Position numbers and translations under genes: made by a program. Below the pieces are notes generated by a model. That model was not told the origin of the DNA. It saw only the letters and a list, made by a program, of their open reading frames with translations, and searched no databases. From Deltaproteobacteria bacterium RIFCSPHIGHO2_02_FULL_40_28 (GTDB lineage Bacteria; UBA10199; 2-12-FULL-40-28), in assembly GCA_001798135.1 (NCBI GenBank), contig MGRJ01000024.1:220942-284941 (forward strand): 64,000 nt of DNA, given 5' to 3'. Positions 61,635-64,000 of the stretch are shown here, in pieces; the first letter of the stretch is position 1; the number at the start of each line of letters is the position of its first letter.

Positions 61635-63909
61635 AAAACTCCTGCTTATTTTTTTTCTGTTTATTTTTCTTATCCATGGGGCAGCCTTGGCCAGCTTACG
61701 CATTGTAGATGTAGATTTCGAAGGATTGGTGAAGGCCGATGAGCTTTCTTTGCGTAAAAAAATTGCTTCCACAGAAGGGAGTGCTTATTCTACCACTCTT
61801 GTTAATCGTGATATTAAAGAGCTTTATCAAACCGGTCTTTTCCAGGATGTTTATGTAAAGGCATCAGAAATTGCAGGAGGCATGAAGCTTACTTTTCATG
61901 TACAAGAAAAAGGAGTGATCAGGTCAATTATTTTTGAGGGAAATAAAAAAATTAAGAAAAAAGATTTACTCAATGCCGTGAGTCTTCGTGAATTTAATAT
62001 TCTGGATGAAAAGCGTTTAGCCGAATCAAAAGAAGCTATCCAAAAACTGTATGCAGACAAGGGAGATTTTTTGGTTGAAATTACCTCCGAGGTTGTCCCT
62101 TACGATACTGAAAGCAATGATTTAGAACTTATTTTTCGTATTCGCGAATCAAACAAAGTAAGAATTAAACGCATTGCCTTTGTAGGCAATAAAGCTTTTT
62201 CTGATAAAAAATTGGCTTCTGAAATGCGCACGAAAGTAAAAGGTTTTTTTTCTTTCATCAGTGGCTCAGGTAAACTTGTTGATGAAAAATTGGAAACTGA
62301 CACCGCCTTATTAACCTACTTCTACTTAAATCAGGGGTACATTAAGGTAAAGGTGGGAAAACCCCAGGTGACCTTAACCCGTGATAAAACAGCCATCTAT
62401 ATTACAATTCCGGTTTATGAGGGTTCTCGTTACAAAGTAGGCAAGGTGAATGTGGCAGGGGATGTTATTACTTCTGAGCAAGAATTAGTTTCTAAACTCG
62501 AACTTAAAGCAGGAGAGTACTATACACGCATGAATCAAGACAAGGATGTTGTATCCTTAGAAACTCTTTATGGTGATCAGGCCTATGCTTTTGCCAATAT
62601 TTATCCCAATATTGATACAAATGATGCAGCTCTCACAGCAGATATAGCCTATGTGATTCAAAAAGGTCCTAAGATCAATATTGAAAAAATTGAGATTACG
62701 GGAAATGCAGTAACAAGAGATAAAGTGATCCGTAGGGAACTGCATGTTTTTGAAAACGCCCCTTATCATAGAAGTAATCTAGATTTATCTAAAAAACGTC
62801 TCATGCAACTTGGTTTTTTTGAAGATGTTAACTTTTCAACTCCTCGTGGAAGTCAGGACGATACAGTAAATTTAATGGTTGATGTTAAAGAAAAATCAAC
62901 GGGTTCTTTTAGTTTGGGAGCAGGTTTTTCCTCGTTTGAAAGTTTTATTTTTTCAGCTTCGGTACAAAAAGATAACTTTTTTGGTTATGGGATTGGTGGT
63001 GGCATTGCTGCCAATATTTCTAAGTTGAGACAAGAATTTAATTTAAGATTAACTGATCGTTATTTTTTGGATACGCGCTGGATTGTTTCGCTTTCGGCTT
63101 TTCGTCTTACTTCTGCGCTTAATCGTGATTTTGATGAAAAAGCTTTTGGAGGCACTCTTTCTTTTGGGCGTGAAATTTTTAATTTTTTTGATGTGAGTGT
63201 GGGTTACAATATCGAAGATGTTGAGGTAAATAATTTTTCATCCCAAGTTCCTGCTTATTTTCAAGATCATGCTTCTGGTTTAACTTCTAGTGTTGTGACT
63301 GCGGTTTCTTATGATACCAGAGATAATCGTGTTTATACTAAAAAGGGAACTTATAATGCTGTGACCAATGAATATGCTGGAAATGGTTTGGGGGGATCCA
63401 ACGATTTTTTGAAACTGCAATATGATGGGCGCGTTTTTTTCAACCTGGTAGGCAATACAGTTTTAAAGGCCAGAGGACTTTTTGGTTACATCAACTCACT
63501 TGATGATAATACAGTCCCGCTTTTTGAAAGATTTTTTCTTGGAGGTATTAATACCTTAAGAGGTTTTGATTTAAACTCTCTTGGCCCTGAGCTTACCGTT
63601 CCTAAAACACCCAGTGGAGGAGATGTCCCTTTTACTTATGGTGGTAATCGCATGGTGATGGCTAATGTGGAGTATATTATTCCCATCTATGAACCAGCAG
63701 GTATTCAATCAGTAGTGTTTATGGATGCAGGGCAGGCCTATGGGGAAACAGAAGAGATTGATATTACCAAAATTCGTGCTGATTATGGGTTTGGTTTGCG
63801 TTGGCAATCCCCCTTTGGCCCTCTTCGTTTTGAGTGGGGTTTACCTATCGATCGTAGAAGTGGTGAATCTTTCTCTGTTTTCAATTTTTCTATCGGACAA
63901 TCGTTTTAA
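61615..63909 (+). CDS. bamA: Outer membrane protein assembly factor BamA
   Basis: 764 residues. Signal peptide (KLLLIFFLFIFLIHGAALA) then five POTRA repeats (LRIVDVDFEGLVKADELSLRKKI, IRSIIFEGNKKIKKKDLLNAV, IKRIAFVGNKAFSDKKL, YKVGKVNVAGDVITSEQEL, IEKIEITGNAVTRDKVIRRELHVFENAPYHRSNL). A beta-barrel with the conserved loop FLGGINTLRGFDLNSLGPE follows, and the last strand is FNFSIGQSF with terminal Phe. BamA inserts barrel proteins into the outer membrane. Last gene of lysS-lolCED-bamA. Confidence 0.96.
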   Translation: MENLPLKKLLLIFFLFIFLIHGAALASLRIVDVDFEGLVKADELSLRKKIASTEGSAYSTTLVNRDIKELYQTGLFQDVYVKASEIAGGMKLTFHVQEKGVIRSIIFEGNKKIKKKDLLNAVSLREFNILDEKRLAESKEAIQKLYADKGDFLVEITSEVVPYDTESNDLELIFRIRESNKVRIKRIAFVGNKAFSDKKLASEMRTKVKGFFSFISGSGKLVDEKLETDTALLTYFYLNQGYIKVKVGKPQVTLTRDKTAIYITIPVYEGSRYKVGKVNVAGDVITSEQELVSKLELKAGEYYTRMNQDKDVVSLETLYGDQAYAFANIYPNIDTNDAALTADIAYVIQKGPKINIEKIEITGNAVTRDKVIRRELHVFENAPYHRSNLDLSKKRLMQLGFFEDVNFSTPRGSQDDTVNLMVDVKEKSTGSFSLGAGFSSFESFIFSASVQKDNFFGYGIGGGIAANISKLRQEFNLRLTDRYFLDTRWIVSLSAFRLTSALNRDFDEKAFGGTLSFGREIFNFFDVSVGYNIEDVEVNNFSSQVPAYFQDHASGLTSSVVTAVSYDTRDNRVYTKKGTYNAVTNEYAGNGLGGSNDFLKLQYDGRVFFNLVGNTVLKARGLFGYINSLDDNTVPLFERFFLGGINTLRGFDLNSLGPELTVPKTPSGGDVPFTYGGNRMVMANVEYIIPIYEPAGIQSVVFMDAGQAYGETEEIDITKIRADYGFGLRWQSPFGPLRFEWGLPIDRRSGESFSVFNFSIGQSF

Positions 63910-63930
63910 TTCTTTTCCTGTCACGCACAA

Positions 63931-63967
63931 TTAGAGATGTCCGGTGTATAAACAGTTAAAGATGTCC
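63931..63967. repeat. Direct repeats, possible insertion-sequence end
   Basis: TTAGAGATGTCC (63931-63942) and TTAAAGATGTCC (63956-63967) are near-identical 12-mers 25 bases apart, just after bamA. Repeated GAGATGTCC boxes are reminiscent of IS481-type ends. The rest would lie outside the window. Confidence 0.3.
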
Positions 63968-64000
63968 TGTTGTTAGATTTCATTTATGCCGCCTTTTGTT

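Overview
The window comes from an AT-rich Gram-negative bacterium. It carries BamA, a LolCDE lipoprotein export operon, several predicted lipoproteins, a RodA fragment and a citrate synthase. A TIGR02147-family protein and the general character of the 16S gene suggest a deltaproteobacterial-grade lineage (Bdellovibrionota or UBA10199-like). I cannot place it more exactly from sequence reading alone.

Layout. 1-5.7 kb: end of rodA, gltA, a DUF882 peptidase, a biliverdin-reductase-like oxidoreductase and a 681-residue protein I do not recognise. 5.8-7 kb: a DUF4143 ATPase. 7-9 kb: a lemA-TPM-TPM operon (minus). 9.1-11.4 kb: an M20 dipeptidase and a CDP-alcohol phosphatidyltransferase. 11.4-18.4 kb: a tightly overlapping minus-strand run, hppA-srkA-ettA-SDR-trmJ, followed by a secreted nuclease. 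18.5-20 kb: a large hairpin, then DedA and GST genes. 20-22.6 kb: a metal-ABC-permease remnant, then a TIGR02147 regulator-like gene with clear operator repeats and a lipoprotein gene. 22.7-26.2 kb: a HAD-UbiA / DprE1-like / DprE2-like operon, which looks like a lipid-linked arabinofuranose donor pathway. 26-33 kb: an APC transporter, a Calx-beta protein, duplicated small lipoprotein genes, two paralogous DUF4143 ATPases and a short inverted-repeat element. 33-36.4 kb: a lipase, a hemolysin III protein, and a higher-GC Fic gene with a truncated metallophosphoesterase that stops at the 3' end of tRNA-Glu. 36.5-42.1 kb: an SPFH protein, Ogt, a Fluc fluoride channel, DUF190, a B12-radical SAM protein, a NhaD-like antiporter and a small membrane protein.

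42.1-53.7 kb is the most unusual part: a split ribosomal RNA locus. The 16S gene has its own promoter and processing stem. About 5.2 kb downstream, a second near-identical promoter starts tRNA-Ile, tRNA-Ala, 23S and 5S. Between them lie a small secreted protein, a large cysteine-rich membrane-anchored protein on the opposite strand, and a papain-family lipoprotein. The 23S gene is interrupted by a group I intron with a LAGLIDADG endonuclease, inserted beside the peptidyl-transferase nucleotide A2602. The 16S gene carries compensated base-pair flips at universal primer sites. A decayed msrA lies under the 16S promoter region.

53.7-64 kb: two proteins of unknown role (one with membrane segments and a von Willebrand A-like domain), then lysS-lolC-lolE-lolD-bamA in overlapping order, and what may be the end of an insertion sequence at the window edge.

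No CRISPR array and no complete transposase gene were found.
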